A stretch of DNA of 6,547 nucleotides from JBLHKW01 sp047618565 (GCA_047618565.1 JBLHKW010000216.1:1-6547); one strand, 5' to 3'; positions 1 through 5,713 are shown, numbered from the stretch's first letter. A program made the numbers and translations. The notes: generated by a model from the letters alone, not told the origin.

Positions 1-2
1 TT

Positions 3-30
3 GGGGGCCCGGGGGGGGGGGGGGCGGGGG
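3..30. repeat. G-homopolymer low-complexity tract
   Basis: The first 30 bases are almost pure G, including an uninterrupted run of fourteen G at 11-24. No gene signal is visible. This could be a genuine G-rich intergenic tract or an assembly or read-end artefact, because poly-G is a known artefact of two-colour sequencing chemistry and it sits at the window edge. An open frame runs through it into the downstream gene, but its translation (glycine-rich, then a proline/tyrosine repeat) is not protein-like. Confidence 0.7.
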
Positions 31-81
31 CATGGTGGGGCGCCCCCCCGTTTTGCTCCAGAGCCCGAAGCAGAGGGAACC

Positions 82-150
82 GTATCCCCCACCCGTATCC
101 CCCACCCGTATCCCCTACCCATATCCCCCAGCCCATATCCCCATCCCCCC
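82..150. repeat. 13-bp tandem repeat (GTATCCCCCACCC), about 5 copies
   Basis: Two exact 13-bp units lie at 82-94 and 95-107. A third at 108-120 has one mismatch. Two degenerate units beginning ATATCCCC follow at 121-134 and from 135 onward, the last decaying into a C-run. The array ends about 25 bases before the start codon of the secreted SurA-like gene, so it lies in its promoter or leader region. It is a minisatellite-type array with no unique spacers, so it is not a CRISPR. Whether it affects expression is unknown. Confidence 0.85.
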
Positions 151-174
151 CCTCTCCGTTATCCTCGCCGCCCC

Positions 175-1608
175 ATGACCTCACGTCCGCGCGTCTCCTA
201 CTTCCTTCCGCTCCTCGCCGCGGCCATCCCCGCCTTCGGTGCCGCCTCTGCCGCGCCCCCCGGCAGTCTGCCGCTCCAGGACTCCGCTCAGTTCGAAGCC
301 CTCGGCACGACCGTCGCTGCCGTCGGTCGTGGCCAGAGCGTCTCCTTCGTTGAGCTCAAGGACTTGCTCATCTGGCGCTTCGCCCAGGGTCAGGAAGGCC
401 GCAGTGCGTTGCGCGAGGTGCTCGAGCTTCAGGTCCTTGGCGCCCTGGCCGAGAAGAGCGATGTCCAGATCCCCGAGAAGGTCCTGAGGGCGCGCTGGAA
501 CGAGCTCGATTCTGAAGTGCGTGCGGCCGGCGAGGCCGAGAGCATGGCCGATTACCTGGCAGCGAACCGGGTTCAGATCGACACGTTCCGCCACTACCTC
601 GAGCTCGCGATCGTGCACGAGACCCTCGCCCGGCGCGGGCTTGGATTGCCGGCGGACGCGCCGATCACGTCCGAGCAGCAGAGCATGTGGCTCGAGGGCG
701 AGATCAACAACCTCGGCTACACCGAGGAGCTGCACCCCTACGCGGCCGGTATCGTGGCCCACTGCGGACCGCTCGACATCACGCGCGATCAATTCGCAGC
801 CCAGCTCGTTCAGAAACTCTCGGACGAGGTGCTGAACGAAGCCTGTTTCCAGCTGTTGCTCGAGAAGTGCGTGCTGGAGCGCATGCCCGACCTCTCGGCA
901 GACGGGATCGCTGCGACCGTCGAGGCGGAGATCGGCCGGCGCCGGGTCGCGGCCGAGGCCAACCCCAAGTACGACGGCCTCAAGTACGAGGCCTTGCTCG
1001 GTGCGCAGGGACTGACGCTCGACTCGGTCCGGCATGATCCGGCCATCCGTGTCGCGGCGCTCTCTCGCCTGTGGCTCGAGCGCTCCCATTCGGACGATGC
1101 CTTGCGCGACGTCTACGCAGGCGACCGCCCGTACTTCGACGGGCTCTTTGGCGAAGGCGTGGAGATCTACGTGCTGCTGCTCAAGGCGGCGCGCTACAAG
1201 AACGAGCTCAACCCGCGCACCTTCGATGAGGCGGACGTCGAACTCACCGAGCTTGGAGATCGTGCGCGTGGCGTCGAGGACTTCATGCGGATCGTGAAGC
1301 TGCACAGCGAGGACCCCATCTCGCGCGAGAACGGCGGACGCCTGGGCGTCGTGACGCGCGCGACGCCGCTGGTGCCGGAGCAGATCCGCAACGCGGCCTT
1401 CAAGCTGCTCGACTCTTCGGCGGACGAGGTCACGGGCCAGGTGCTGGGCCCGATCCACGTGCAGGGCGCCAGCGCCATGCTCTGCCTCGGCCAGCGCCGA
1501 CGCGCGCCCCTGTGGGCCAATATGAAGGACTTCGTGGAGACCGAGACGCGACGCCGATTCCTCGATGAACGGCTGCTGCCCTCTGAGGTCACCAGCTGGC
1601 TACAATGA
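175..1608 (+). CDS. Secreted SurA/PpiC-like peptidyl-prolyl isomerase-family chaperone
   Basis: This 477-residue protein probably assists folding of exported proteins in the periplasm. The ATG at 175 is chosen because it gives a clean signal peptide: a short basic start (MTSRPR), a hydrophobic core at about residues 9-24, and an A-S-A cleavage site at 24-26. The frame is open further upstream but only through poly-G and the tandem repeat. Residues 47-154 look like a SurA N-terminal helical domain. Residues 196-302 seem to be a second diverged copy, each ending in a similar helix (YLAANRVQIDTFRHYLE versus LLGAQGLTLDSVRHDPA). Residues about 332-440 form a parvulin (PpiC) domain, recognised by HSEDPISRENGGRLG near 377-391 followed by VPEQIRNAAFKL. 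The His of the usual ARHIL strand and the His of the final HII strand are absent, so isomerase activity is doubtful. No Shine-Dalgarno site is visible. The gene ends 28 bases before the first vertex-protein gene and may share its transcript. Confidence 0.85.
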   Translation: MTSRPRVSYFLPLLAAAIPAFGAASAAPPGSLPLQDSAQFEALGTTVAAVGRGQSVSFVELKDLLIWRFAQGQEGRSALREVLELQVLGALAEKSDVQIPEKVLRARWNELDSEVRAAGEAESMADYLAANRVQIDTFRHYLELAIVHETLARRGLGLPADAPITSEQQSMWLEGEINNLGYTEELHPYAAGIVAHCGPLDITRDQFAAQLVQKLSDEVLNEACFQLLLEKCVLERMPDLSADGIAATVEAEIGRRRVAAEANPKYDGLKYEALLGAQGLTLDSVRHDPAIRVAALSRLWLERSHSDDALRDVYAGDRPYFDGLFGEGVEIYVLLLKAARYKNELNPRTFDEADVELTELGDRARGVEDFMRIVKLHSEDPISRENGGRLGVVTRATPLVPEQIRNAAFKLLDSSADEVTGQVLGPIHVQGASAMLCLGQRRRAPLWANMKDFVETETRRRFLDERLLPSEVTSWLQ

Positions 1609-1622
1609 ACTCCAACATCCGT

Positions 1623-1628
1623 AAGGAG
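1623..1628 (+). promoter_or_regulatory. Strong ribosome binding site for the first BMC-P gene
   Basis: AAGGAG lies 8 bases upstream of the ATG at 1637, a near-ideal Shine-Dalgarno sequence and spacing. It is the best such site in the window and fixes the start of the first vertex-protein gene. The second and third vertex genes have only weak sites, so they probably depend on translational coupling to this initiation event. Confidence 0.85.
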
Positions 1629-1636
1629 ACTCCGAG

Positions 1637-1933
1637 ATGCTGATCGGCAACGTAGTGGGAAGCGTGGTGGCCACGCAGAAGGACGAGAAGCTCACGGGCA
1701 ACAAGCTGTTGCTCGTCCAGAAGCACGACCACAACAATCGGGCCACCGAGGACTACGTGGTTGCGGTGGACTCGGTCGGCGCAGGCGTCGGCGACATGAT
1801 CCTCTACGCAACGGGATCGAGCGCGCGCCAGACGACGTTGACCCAGGAGCGGCCGTGCGATGCGGTCATCATGGGCATCATCGACTCCTGGGACATGGGC
1901 GGCGAAAACGTCTACGAGAAGTGGGCCGAGTAA
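1637..1933 (+). CDS. Bacterial microcompartment vertex protein, EutN/CcmL (BMC-P) family, first of three
   Basis: This 98-residue protein is of the pentamer-forming EutN/CcmL family, whose members cap the twelve vertices of icosahedral microcompartment shells in the cytoplasm. Family features seen are the start MLIGNVVGSVVAT, the strand GNKLLLVQ at 21-28, the conserved block VAVDSVGAGVGDMILYATGSSAR at 42-64 (read here as VAVDSVGAG then VGDMILYATGSSAR), and the closing strand DAVIMGIIDSW at 75-85. The length is normal for the family (about 85-100). The start is fixed by the AAGGAG site at 1623-1628. The next gene begins one base after this stop, so it heads a coupled set. Of the three copies it is closest to the family consensus. 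No BMC-H tile accompanies it in the window, so its shell partners must lie elsewhere if the compartment is real. Confidence 0.94.
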   Translation: MLIGNVVGSVVATQKDEKLTGNKLLLVQKHDHNNRATEDYVVAVDSVGAGVGDMILYATGSSARQTTLTQERPCDAVIMGIIDSWDMGGENVYEKWAE

Positions 1934-1934
1934 C

Positions 1935-2222
1935 GTGCAGCTAGCACGTGTCATCGGACGGCTGGTAGCCACGACGCGCTACGAAGGACTGGAAGCCGTC
2001 GCGCTGCAACTGATCCAGCCCATCGACGAGGATGGCCTGAACCAGGGCCAGGTGCTGGTGGCCTGCGCCGCGGTCGACACGGGCCCGGGCGACCTGGTGC
2101 ATTTCGTCGACGGCCGCGAAGCTGCCCTGGCGTGCCCGGTGCCCTTCGTGCCGGTCGACGCGTCGATCATTGGATTCGTGACCCAGGCGGCGGCGCCGGG
2201 CGGCGTACTGGGACAGGACTGA
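1935..2222 (+). CDS. Bacterial microcompartment vertex protein, EutN/CcmL (BMC-P) family, second, divergent copy
   Basis: This 95-residue EutN/CcmL-family protein is a predicted pentameric shell vertex. The GTG at 1935 is preferred to the frame's earlier ATG at 1860 because it yields the family-typical opening MQLARVIGRLVATTRYEG and avoids a long overlap with the gene before. Only one base separates it from the preceding stop, and no good Shine-Dalgarno site is visible, so translational coupling is likely. The fold is recognisable from LQLIQPIDEDG near 24-34, AAVDTGPGDLVHFVDGREA at 45-63 and PVDASIIGFVTQ at 73-84. It is the most divergent of the three: the usual D-x-VGAG-x-G-D/E turn has become VDTGPGDLV, and the tail after 84 is short and Ala/Gly-rich. 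This suggests a specialised vertex type, not a recent duplicate. A stand-alone EutN-like role is possible but less likely in this context. Confidence 0.88.
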   Translation: MQLARVIGRLVATTRYEGLEAVALQLIQPIDEDGLNQGQVLVACAAVDTGPGDLVHFVDGREAALACPVPFVPVDASIIGFVTQAAAPGGVLGQD

Positions 2223-2524
2223 TGTTCCTGGCTGACGTCATCGGCACGGTCGTCTCCCCGGTCCAGATTCCGATCCTGGACGGCCAGAAGCTGCTGCTCC
2301 TGCGACGGGTTCAGCCGGGTGGTGAGCGCCGCGGCGAGACGCGCATCGGTATCGATCGGGCCGGCGCCGGGTTGGGCGACCGCGTGATCGTGATCGACGA
2401 GGGCAACTCGGGCCGGCAACTGCTCGGAGATCCCCAGGGCGCCGTGAAGACCATCATCGTGGGCGTGGTCGACAGCATCGATGCCCACGGCGACATCGTC
2501 TACGACGCTGCCGCTGGCGAGTAA
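2222..2524 (+). CDS. Bacterial microcompartment vertex protein, EutN/CcmL (BMC-P) family, third copy
   Basis: This 100-residue EutN/CcmL-family protein is a predicted pentamer for shell vertices. The ATG at 2222 overlaps the previous stop in a TGATG arrangement, the classic sign of coupled translation. A CAGGA lies only 3 bases upstream, a cramped ribosome site. The ATG gives the family opening MFLADVIGTVVSPVQ; an ATG at 2132 in the same frame would add 30 residues unlike the family. Supporting segments are GQKLLLLRRV at 21-30, the conserved RIGIDRAGAGLGDRVIVID at 41-59, and AVKTIIVGVVDSIDAHGDIVYD at 74-95 (strand IIVGVVDSID). The acidic D-I-V-Y-D end resembles the N-V-Y-E-K end of the first copy, so copies one and three look more alike than either is to copy two. 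It is the last gene of the cluster; a 122-nt gap follows before the aldolase. Confidence 0.93.
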   Translation: MFLADVIGTVVSPVQIPILDGQKLLLLRRVQPGGERRGETRIGIDRAGAGLGDRVIVIDEGNSGRQLLGDPQGAVKTIIVGVVDSIDAHGDIVYDAAAGE

Positions 2525-2551
2525 CCAAGCGCATTCAGGCGTGTTCGCTAC

Positions 2552-2586
2552 CTTCGCTGCCGCCAGATCGCAAAAGGGCGGCGAAG
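2552..2586 (+). other. Imperfect hairpin after the vertex-gene cluster
   Basis: CTTCGC at 2552-2557 pairs with GCGAAG at 2581-2586. After a 3-base bulge, CGCC at 2561-2564 pairs with GGCG at 2577-2580, leaving a 12-base loop containing AAAA. It sits 28 bases after the third BMC-P stop. There is no following T-run, so it is not a standard intrinsic terminator. It could attenuate or stabilise the upstream message, or be chance in GC-rich DNA. Confidence 0.35.
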
Positions 2587-2633
2587 CCGGCCGTTCGTGG
2601 TATTTCGTCCGCGTGGTCATGAATAGATCGGGC

Positions 2634-2639
2634 TAGACT
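2634..2639 (+). promoter_or_regulatory. Possible -10 element for the aldolase, leaderless arrangement
   Basis: TAGACT at 2634-2639 matches four of six bases of TATAAT. A start of transcription about 7 bases downstream would coincide with the aldolase ATG at 2647, giving a leaderless message. This fits the absence of any Shine-Dalgarno sequence before this ATG. No convincing -35 element is seen at 16-18 bases spacing (a TGGTCA at 2614-2619 is too close). It suggests the aldolase can be transcribed separately from the vertex genes. Confidence 0.35.
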
Positions 2640-2646
2640 GGCGCGC

Positions 2647-3369
2647 ATGGATACGAGCGCGCCCCCTGGATCCGGCTGGACGGATGAAGAGACCCGACTC
2701 CGCAACGGCCTGTGCCGCATCGGAGAGCTCTGTTACCAGCGCTCCTACATCGTCGCCGCGGATGGCAACATCTCGGCGCGCATGTTGGATGGGACGATCC
2801 TGATCACGCCCACGGGAGCCATGAAAGGCTTTCTCGAGCCGGTCCATATTGCCCACATCGACAGCAACGGCCAGACCGTCGACGATGGACCCAAGGCCTC
2901 GTCCGAAACAGCCATTCACCTGGTCTCGTACGAAGAGCGGCCGGAGATGAAGGCGGTCCTGCATGCGCATCCGCCGCACGCGGTGGCGCTGACGATCGCC
3001 GGGATCGACATGCAGATGCCGATCATCCCCGAGATCATCGTGACGCTGGGCGGCATCCCGACCGCGCCCTTTGGTACGCCGGGTACGGCGGAGTTGCCCG
3101 AGACGATCCGCGACCTGATCCGCTGCTCGGACACGCTCATCATGCAGAACCACGGATCGGTCTGCCTGGGCACGAACCTGATGGACGCCTACAAGAAGCT
3201 CGACATGCTCGAGCACACGGCGCGCATCCTGTGGCTGGCGCAGGTCGCCAAGGGCGACCTGCAGCCGTTGCCCGATGAGGCTGTCCGCAAGCTGCTCGAG
3301 ACCCGCAAGCTGCTCGGTATCAACACCAAGAACACGCTCGAGAACCGCTGCGGCCTGCCGCCCAGCTGA
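2647..3369 (+). CDS. Class II aldolase, L-fuculose-phosphate-aldolase-like (aldolase/adducin family)
   Basis: This 240-residue cytosolic zinc aldolase matches the family's usual length (about 215-260). Members cleave sugar 1-phosphates; fuculose- and rhamnulose-phosphate aldolases give dihydroxyacetone phosphate and L-lactaldehyde. Visible active-site elements are the phosphate-binding DGNISAR at 39-45 and TPTGAMKG at 54-61, the SSE motif with catalytic Glu87, the zinc ligands His106 and His108 in HAHPPHA, and the third zinc ligand His169 in QNHGSV. All expected residues are intact. Class II aldolases of this type are encoded in microcompartment loci of planctomycete/verrucomicrobial type, where the lactaldehyde is processed inside the shell. 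The position 122 nt after three BMC-P genes supports that role by inference. No encapsulation peptide is certain, though the C-terminal extension after about residue 205 (amphipathic EAVRKLLETRKLLGI) could serve as one. Araducin-like epimerase or another sugar-phosphate specificity cannot be excluded. Confidence 0.9.
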   Translation: MDTSAPPGSGWTDEETRLRNGLCRIGELCYQRSYIVAADGNISARMLDGTILITPTGAMKGFLEPVHIAHIDSNGQTVDDGPKASSETAIHLVSYEERPEMKAVLHAHPPHAVALTIAGIDMQMPIIPEIIVTLGGIPTAPFGTPGTAELPETIRDLIRCSDTLIMQNHGSVCLGTNLMDAYKKLDMLEHTARILWLAQVAKGDLQPLPDEAVRKLLETRKLLGINTKNTLENRCGLPPS

Positions 3370-3381
3370 GCTCAGTCGGGC
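3360..3381. terminator. Palindrome spanning both convergent stop codons
   Basis: CTGAGCTCAG at 3366-3375 is a perfect 10-bp palindrome that contains the aldolase TGA (3367-3369) and the usp stop (3372-3374, read on the minus strand). It is flanked by GCCC (3360-3363) and GGGC (3378-3381), so a similar hairpin can form in either transcript. A wider pair CCGCTGC (3345-3351) with GCAGCGG (3380-3386) is an alternative. No T-run follows on either strand. It may act as a bidirectional pause or termination point between converging genes, but this is tentative. Confidence 0.35.
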
Positions 3382-4304
3382 AGCGGGATCGGCGAGACGA
3401 AGTCCCTGGGCTTGATCGCCAGGATCGAGCAGTCGACGCGGTCCAGCAGGCGCTCGGCCGTGTTCCCGACCAGTAGGCCGGGAATACCCGAACGGGACAG
3501 GGTGCCCATCACGAGCAGGTCCGGGTGCAGGTGCTCGACCGCTTCCCGGATCGCGATCGAGGGATTGTTCCGGCGCACGTGAACGTGCGGCTCGAATCCG
3601 AGGTCGATGCCCTCGAGGCAGGCTTCGATCCTGGCCTGACCCGCCTTCCGGATCTTGTCGACACGGTCCGTGTACTCATCTTCGGTCAGGTTCGCGGACT
3701 CCATCTGGAGCTCCAGCGGAATCTGATAGGCATGCACGACGTGCAGGTCGCACTCACCGCTCGAGGCCACGTACGCCGCTGCGTGCACGGCCTCATCCCC
3801 GACCGGCGTCAGGTCCGTGGCCGCCAGCACGAGACGGTGCACCAGGTCGTGCTCGGGACGCACGACCCAGACCGGGCACGGACACTTGCGCAGCAACTTG
3901 GTCGCCACACTTCCGAGGCGACGCCCGGAGCCCTCTTCCTGGTTGCGCTTGCCGACCACGACGCAGTCGCCGTTGCCGCGCAGGACCGCGTGGATCATGG
4001 CCACCCACAGGCGCTCGTCCACGACCCTCGATTCGGCGGACACACCCTGCTCGCGGGCGTACACCTCGCTGGCTGCGAGTGTGCTCGCGCCGGCGGTCGA
4101 GAGTCCCTCGTGGACGACCTGCGCGCCGCCACTGATGGGATCCACATAGGTGTCCGACCAGGCCGAATGGATCAGCGTCAGACGTCCGCCACTGCGTTTG
4201 GCCAGCCAGATGGCCTGATCCAGCGCTTTCTGGCTGCCAGGCGTGAGGGCCTTGCCACGCGGAAGCAGGTCCAACCCGACCAGGATTTCCTTGAAGTCGT
4301 ACAT
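3372..4304 (-). CDS. Tandem-domain universal stress protein, UspE-like
   Basis: This 310-residue cytosolic protein has two Usp domains, at about residues 4-149 and 155-298. Two-domain architecture, LLRKCPCPVWVV at 137-148 in the first domain, GNTAERLLDRVDCSILAIKP at 280-299 and the tail FVSPIPLPD are all typical of the UspE branch, which is linked to stress survival and motility or aggregation in other bacteria. The nucleotide-binding consensus G-2x-G-9x-G-(S/T) is altered: the first domain has G118, N121, G131-S132 and the second G267, S270, G280-N281. ATP binding is therefore uncertain, particularly in the second domain. The ATG at 4304 gives the family-like start MYDFKEILVGLDLL; the ribosome site is weak (ACGGAC). 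It begins 12 bases after the pgi stop, so the two are probably co-transcribed. It converges on the aldolase, with 2 bases between stops. Confidence 0.92.
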   Translation of the reverse strand: MYDFKEILVGLDLLPRGKALTPGSQKALDQAIWLAKRSGGRLTLIHSAWSDTYVDPISGGAQVVHEGLSTAGASTLAASEVYAREQGVSAESRVVDERLWVAMIHAVLRGNGDCVVVGKRNQEEGSGRRLGSVATKLLRKCPCPVWVVRPEHDLVHRLVLAATDLTPVGDEAVHAAAYVASSGECDLHVVHAYQIPLELQMESANLTEDEYTDRVDKIRKAGQARIEACLEGIDLGFEPHVHVRRNNPSIAIREAVEHLHPDLLVMGTLSRSGIPGLLVGNTAERLLDRVDCSILAIKPRDFVSPIPLPD

Positions 4305-4316
4305 GGTCCGTCTGGA

Positions 4317-5708
4317 TTACAGGATGCTCGGCGAAGCCGGTAGCGAGGCCTCGATCTCGGCTCGACGATCTTCGTAGCCGGCGCGCCCCATGAGCGCATA
4401 CGCGGCCACCTTGCCAGCCTCCACACCGGGCTGGTCAAAAGCGTCGACACCGTAGTGCTCGCCCATCACGGCCACCGCGAGCTCCATGCAGTACAGGTAT
4501 TGCCCGACCGCATGGGCGGTGACTGCGGGAAAGGTGATCTTGAGGCTCGGACGGCCCGCAGCGGTGAGCGCGATGCGTGTGCCTTCGCGCTCCGCGTCGA
4601 ACAGCTCGTGCAGCGATCGTCCACCCAGGTACGCCAGAGCGTCTCGATCCTGGTACACCTCGGGAATGCGCACCTGGTGGTCGTACCGCTCGACGGCCAG
4701 GAACTGGAACCACTTGTCGTGGGGTCCCTCGGAGTACAGCTGCACCTGGCTGTGCTGATCCGTCACGCCGACTGCGCGTACGGGCGTCGGGCCCGCGAAG
4801 AGCTCGCGTCCGTCGCGGCCATGGCGCTTGCCGATCGACTCGGCGAGCAGCTGGGCGTACCAGTCCGCCAGATCCGCAAGGCGTGTGCTGTAGGCAAACG
4901 TCACCGCAATCGGCTTGGCCTTGGCGGACTGCATGAGCCACTGGATCGCAGCGAGCAAGAGTGCGGGGTTCTCCGTCAGAACATCGCCACGGCACGCGCG
5001 GTCCATGGCAGCGGCGCCCGCGATCAGCCCCTGCACATCGATTCCGAGCAGCGCCGAGGAGAGCAATCCGACCGGGGACAAGACGCTGAAGCGGCCGCCG
5101 ACCCCATCGGGTACGACGAAGGACTCGTAACCCTCATCCTCGACGATCGGGCGCAGGACGCCCGCGCTGGCGTCCGTGGTGATGACGATGTGATCGCGGT
5201 GCTCGACCTGACCGAGCTTCTCGATCAGGCGCTCGCGGAAGATCATGAACTGGCTCATGGTCTCCGCGGTCGAGCCCGACTTGGAGATCACATTGAACAG
5301 GCACGTGGACGGGTCGATGGTATCCAGGAACTCTCCGACGAGCTCCGGATCGACGTTGTCGAGCACGAACAGGCGCGGCAATCCGGTCGGCGGCTGGATG
5401 TTGTGGAACGGGCTGGCCAGGGCCGACATGACGGCACGGTTCCCGAGCGCCGAGCCGCCGATGCCCAGGACTACGACGTTCTCGAAGCGCCCCTTCACGC
5501 GGCTCGCGTAGGCCAGGATGCGATCCAGGACCTCGGTCTCGTAGGGCAGGTCCAGCCAGCGCAGGTCCGTCTGGCGGCGAGCCTGCACCGCGGCCAGAGC
5601 GTCCCGCGACGGACCGGCGAGTGCCTCGAGTTCGGCGCTCGTGATGCCGTGTTGCTCGCCGATCGTTTCGGCGAGCACGTTGGTGTAGTCGATTCGGATG
5701 CTGTCCAA
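4317..5708 (-). CDS. pgi: Glucose-6-phosphate isomerase
   Basis: This cytosolic enzyme interconverts glucose 6-phosphate and fructose 6-phosphate in glycolysis and gluconeogenesis. The 463-residue length fits the shorter bacterial type (about 450) and not the E. coli form (549). Visible features are the sugar-phosphate-binding VVVLGIGGSALGN at 78-90, ISKSGSTAET at 141-150, the signature DGVGGRFSVLSPVG at 201-214 with Arg206, Glu290 in the ESIGK motif, His319 in DQHSQVQLYSEGP, and the second signature FDQPGVEAGK at 424-433 ending in catalytic Lys433. Nothing essential is missing. The start is a TTG at 5706-5708, supported by GGAG 8 bases upstream (5717-5720); the first AUG-type alternatives lie too far inside the family's conserved N-terminal region. 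It is followed after 12 bases by the UspE-like gene and lies 138 bases downstream of the metallopeptidase. Confidence 0.97.
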   Translation of the reverse strand: MDSIRIDYTNVLAETIGEQHGITSAELEALAGPSRDALAAVQARRQTDLRWLDLPYETEVLDRILAYASRVKGRFENVVVLGIGGSALGNRAVMSALASPFHNIQPPTGLPRLFVLDNVDPELVGEFLDTIDPSTCLFNVISKSGSTAETMSQFMIFRERLIEKLGQVEHRDHIVITTDASAGVLRPIVEDEGYESFVVPDGVGGRFSVLSPVGLLSSALLGIDVQGLIAGAAAMDRACRGDVLTENPALLLAAIQWLMQSAKAKPIAVTFAYSTRLADLADWYAQLLAESIGKRHGRDGRELFAGPTPVRAVGVTDQHSQVQLYSEGPHDKWFQFLAVERYDHQVRIPEVYQDRDALAYLGGRSLHELFDAEREGTRIALTAAGRPSLKITFPAVTAHAVGQYLYCMELAVAVMGEHYGVDAFDQPGVEAGKVAAYALMGRAGYEDRRAEIEASLPASPSIL

Positions 5709-5713
5709 GGCGG

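Noticed and set aside
82..150. CRISPR-like array
   Set aside because: The units are 13 bp, adjacent without unique spacers, and C-rich. This is a simple tandem repeat.
1..174. N-terminal extension of the SurA-like protein to the window edge
   Set aside because: The extension translates to poly-Gly and Pro-Tyr repeats from the G-tract and the 13-bp array. The ATG at 175 yields a standard signal peptide.
181..1458. Long minus-strand open frame of 425 residues opposite the SurA-like gene
   Set aside because: It is an antisense shadow of a high-GC gene. Its translation is Arg/Leu/Val-rich low-complexity with no recognisable domain, while the plus strand has a signal peptide and parvulin motifs.
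1860..1934. Earlier ATG for the second vertex protein
   Set aside because: It would overlap the first BMC-P gene by 74 bases and add 25 residues unlike the family. The GTG at 1935 gives the conserved BMC-P opening.
2525..2646. Small gene or encapsulated peptide between the vertex genes and the aldolase
   Set aside because: No frame with a plausible start, ribosome site and protein-like composition is visible in the 122-nt gap.
3525..4343. Plus-strand open frame of 272 residues opposite the UspE-like gene
   Set aside because: It is an antisense shadow. The minus-strand product has clear tandem Usp motifs.
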